This document shows, one piece after another, positions 61,877 through 64,000 of a stretch of DNA of 64,000 nucleotides. The stretch lies in the NCBI GenBank assembly GCA_963827135.1, contig CAWGZX010000008.1, forward strand, positions 1-64,000, read 5' to 3'. Under the pieces are notes generated by a model. The model had not been told where the DNA came from, made no database searches, and saw only the letters and a program-made list of their open reading frames with translations. Position 1 is the first letter of the stretch. The number at the start of each line of letters is the position of its first letter. Both the position numbers and the translations under genes were made by a program. Source of the stretch: JAJRAN01 sp963827135 (lineage in GTDB: Archaea > Thermoplasmatota > Thermoplasmata > Methanomassiliicoccales > UBA472).

Positions 61877-62896
61877 ATGAGGCTCGCCAAAGTCCCACGA
61901 GAGGAGGCCGAGGATTGGCGCTTGAGGATCTCGGCGCTGGACGCACTGCGCCGCGACGCCCGCATCTTCGAGGAGGAGGGGTGGGTTCTCATACCCCTCC
62001 GCGATGAAAGGGTCGAGCTGGTGGAGCGATTGGGGCTACCAATCGTCGAGGGGGACGCCAGGCCTCGCGCCGCATACGTCGCGCCATATGACCAGGTGGC
62101 GGCTGATTTGGACCTGCCCCCATACCTCAAGGGATACCTCCCCAAGCACTGGGAGCTTCTAGGCGATGTCCTGGTGCTGAGGATCCCCAACGAGCTGGCG
62201 GGCATCCGAGACAAGGTGGCCGAGGCCTATGCTGATGCGCTCGGCGCCCGAACCGTTTGCCAGGAGGTGGGGGTCATCGGGGGCGTGCACCGGGAGCCGA
62301 AGATGGAGGTCCTCTGGGGCGATGGCACGGAGACGGTGCACCGTGAGAACGGCATCCTTTACAAACTGGACGTGACCAGGGTGATGTTCTCATCCGGGAA
62401 CGTGTCGGAGAAGAAGCGCATGTCCGAGCTGGACTGCCGCGGGGAAACGGTGGTCGACATGTTCGCCGGGATCGGCTACTTCACCCTGCCCTTGGCGGTG
62501 CATGCCCACGCCCGGAGAGTGGTGGCGTGCGAGATCAACCCTGTGGCCTTCGAGTACCTGGTGGACAACGTGCGCCTGAACCGAGTCGAGCATCAGGTCG
62601 AGCCCGTCCTGGGGGACAACCGTTCGCTGCCTGGACGAGGGTGCGCCGACCGTGTGGTCATGGGATACGTGGGCACGACCCATCAATTCCTGACCAAGGC
62701 CTTGGACCTCGTGAAGGTGGGCGGCGTGATCCATTACCATGAGACCTGCCCGGTGGACGAGTGGCCCGAGCGTCCCATCGCCAGGATCGAAGCTGCGGCG
62801 CGCGGGAGAGAATGGAAGATCCACTATAAGGGGGAGGTCAAGTCCTTCGCTCCAGCGATTTCACACTATGTCCTCGACATCCAGGTCCTGAGCTGA
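61877..62896 (+). CDS. taw2: tRNA wybutosine enzyme Taw2 (aminocarboxypropyltransferase)
   Basis: 339 residues of the Trm5/TYW2 class. N-terminal region KHWELLGDVLVLRIPNELAG; FSSGNVSEKKRM, VVDMFAGIGYFTLPLAVHAH, VVACEINPVAFEYLVDNVRL. Where Trm5 has an NLP motif this has VMGYVGTTHQFL, the TYW2 form, so it should transfer the 3-amino-3-carboxypropyl group of SAM to 4-demethylwyosine at tRNA-Phe G37. Faces the cysteine-rich gene at the right edge. Confidence 0.88.
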   Translation: MRLAKVPREEAEDWRLRISALDALRRDARIFEEEGWVLIPLRDERVELVERLGLPIVEGDARPRAAYVAPYDQVAADLDLPPYLKGYLPKHWELLGDVLVLRIPNELAGIRDKVAEAYADALGARTVCQEVGVIGGVHREPKMEVLWGDGTETVHRENGILYKLDVTRVMFSSGNVSEKKRMSELDCRGETVVDMFAGIGYFTLPLAVHAHARRVVACEINPVAFEYLVDNVRLNRVEHQVEPVLGDNRSLPGRGCADRVVMGYVGTTHQFLTKALDLVKVGGVIHYHETCPVDEWPERPIARIEAAARGREWKIHYKGEVKSFAPAISHYVLDIQVLS

Positions 62897-62898
62897 GC

Positions 62899-64000
62899 TC
62901 AAGCGGCCAGGACGAGCTCTTCAGAGGCTCCGCTCGCTGTCAAGATGTTCCTGAGCGCGTCGTCGTACTTAGAGGGTTCGCTCTCCAGTAGGGTCTTGGC
63001 GAAGCCCGCGAGATACTTGCCGAAGTCCTTCTCCTCGGCCGTGAACTGCCATCCTCTCCCTTCAGCCTCTCCTACGGCCGCAAGGAATCCGTAGACCAGG
63101 GCCTTTCCACGGTGCTCCTTGGGGCGCGACTTGTCGACGAGCCTGAGCATCCCAACCTTCCCCTCGGTCTTGAAGGCGCGTGCCATGTCGTCGGCCAAGG
63201 CGCCGATGCCTCCTCTGAACGAATACCTGGGGAGCTTTTCCACTATGCCCTTGGCCCTTTGCAGTCTATAGGCTTCCTGGATCGTCTGGCCTGGAGGCAT
63301 GGTGCCCGAGGATTCCAGGAGGGGGCGCCAGACATCGGCTGAGGCGACCTGGCCCAGGAGAGCCTCCTTGTTCTCCGCCCACAGCTCCGCCACTACCTTG
63401 GCCGTCTGCTCGGACGGGGAGATGATGACCAGGGGCTTCGACCTCGCCAGCCCGGAGATGGCCGCCACCTCCGCCTCGCTTCCCTTCATCGCCTTGAAGA
63501 AGGCCTCCTTGTCCTTGCCGTAGCAATCTTGGCCAAGGATGTACAGCTCCCCGGAGGTCCGCCGGAGGGCGGCCTTCCTCTCCGTGAGGTATCGCTCGAT
63601 GAGCGTGGCGTCGTCCACCTCGCCCTTCTCGTAGCCTTGGCGCAACTGAGGGCTCATGTTGAAGGGCGACTTGGTCGCGCAATCATCATGGCCGACGCAG
63701 CGCGGGGCGTAGTGGACGTCGACGGAGAAATCGTCCGCGGGGTTGCGGGCGGCGATGCGCGAGGTCAGCTCATGCAGCAAGTTCACATCCCCAGCGCAAT
63801 CGGAGCATATGGAAATGGTCTTCCCAGCTGATTTCCAGCCTATCACCATCGTCAATGGCGACTGAGGATGGCCGCAGGAATTATCGGAGGACAGCTCGTA
63901 GGGGGCTTCCTTGAGGGCCTCAATGATGAATTGCGACGGCGCCCGTGGACCGTCGGAGCATTTCAGCCCCTGCTCCTCGGAGTAGATGTGCAGGTCCCAA
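62899..64000 (-). CDS. Cysteine-rich protein of unknown function, cut by the window edge
   Basis: Open from the right edge (5' end missing) to a stop at 62899; about 366 residues visible. N-terminal part has Cys pairs GLKCSDGP, SDNSCGHPQSP, SICSDCAGD, RCVGHDDCATK and QDCYGKDKE that could bind zinc or an Fe-S cluster. The rest is mixed alpha/beta and not recognised (LVIISPSEQTAKVVAELWAE, FRGGIGALADDMARAF). Convergent with taw2, 2 bases between stops. Confidence 0.6.
   Translation of the reverse strand, partial: WDLHIYSEEQGLKCSDGPRAPSQFIIEALKEAPYELSSDNSCGHPQSPLTMVIGWKSAGKTISICSDCAGDVNLLHELTSRIAARNPADDFSVDVHYAPRCVGHDDCATKSPFNMSPQLRQGYEKGEVDDATLIERYLTERKAALRRTSGELYILGQDCYGKDKEAFFKAMKGSEAEVAAISGLARSKPLVIISPSEQTAKVVAELWAENKEALLGQVASADVWRPLLESSGTMPPGQTIQEAYRLQRAKGIVEKLPRYSFRGGIGALADDMARAFKTEGKVGMLRLVDKSRPKEHRGKALVYGFLAAVGEAEGRGWQFTAEEKDFGKYLAGFAKTLLESEPSKYDDALRNILTASGASEELVLAA

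Noticed and set aside
1..64000. CRISPR arrays, insertion sequences, integrases, phage genes
   Set aside because: No repeated spaced direct repeats, transposase motifs or att-like repeats flanking the tRNA were seen.

Overview
The window is archaeal. It carries PCNA, transcription factor S, the exosome subunit Csl4, an ATP-dependent DNA ligase, the tRNA modification enzymes TrmY and Taw2, a beta-CASP (aCPSF2-type) ribonuclease, a geranylgeranyl-reductase-family flavoprotein, split archaeal-type glutamate synthase and HdrABC-type electron-transfer proteins. Promoters look archaeal (TATA-like boxes about 25 bases before starts, several probably leaderless). The gene set and high GC are what I would expect from a Thermoplasmatota lineage related to Methanomassiliicoccales, probably a metagenome-derived genome. 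The lineage is inference; the domain Archaea is well supported.

Layout. 1-3.1 kb: two decayed genes, an arylsulfatase fragment and a SulP anion permease. 3.3-8.6 kb: a CopZ-like Fe-S/zinc protein, an MBL hydrolase, a ThiI-like sulfurtransferase, csl4 with a METTL5-like methylase, and an HTH-CBS regulator with a palindrome over its TATA box. 8.9-13 kb: three-gene glutamate synthase facing an Lrp regulator. 13.1-15 kb: a cysteine-rich winged-helix regulator divergent from an Acr3 arsenite exporter. 15-22.5 kb: housekeeping and small proteins, including a CHAT/caspase-like candidate. 22.5-26.1 kb: a two-ATPase, two-permease ABC operon. 26.1-34.4 kb: UDP-sugar dehydrogenase, ArsC, a monofunctional Ni-CO dehydrogenase, tRNA-Val, two KaiC-like ATPases, a radical SAM activase and a BPL_N amidotransferase-like protein.

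34.4-45.7 kb is the most striking part: a large heterodisulfide-reductase-type locus. It encodes a free MvhD, an HdrD-like protein, an HdrA fused to MvhD with two extra ferredoxin motifs inserted, a double-length protein with four CCG domains, and two separate hdrC-hdrB pairs. No methyl-CoM reductase, NiFe-hydrogenase large subunit or formate dehydrogenase is visible, so electron donor and acceptor are open. With CO dehydrogenase a few kb away, a ferredoxin-linked flavin bifurcation system is a reasonable hypothesis.

45.7-64 kb: nadC, RNA processing, TFS, PCNA, an HD hydrolase, split transketolase with transaldolase, DNA ligase, a MoxR-DUF58-DUF4129 operon, geranylgeranyl reductase, Taw2 and an incomplete cysteine-rich protein at the right edge.

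Several otherwise healthy genes (acr3, HD hydrolase, transketolase N-subunit, ligase) contain single-base indels, nearly all in short G/C runs, and the transketolase C-subunit has an in-frame TAG. I read most of these as sequence errors rather than real inactivation.
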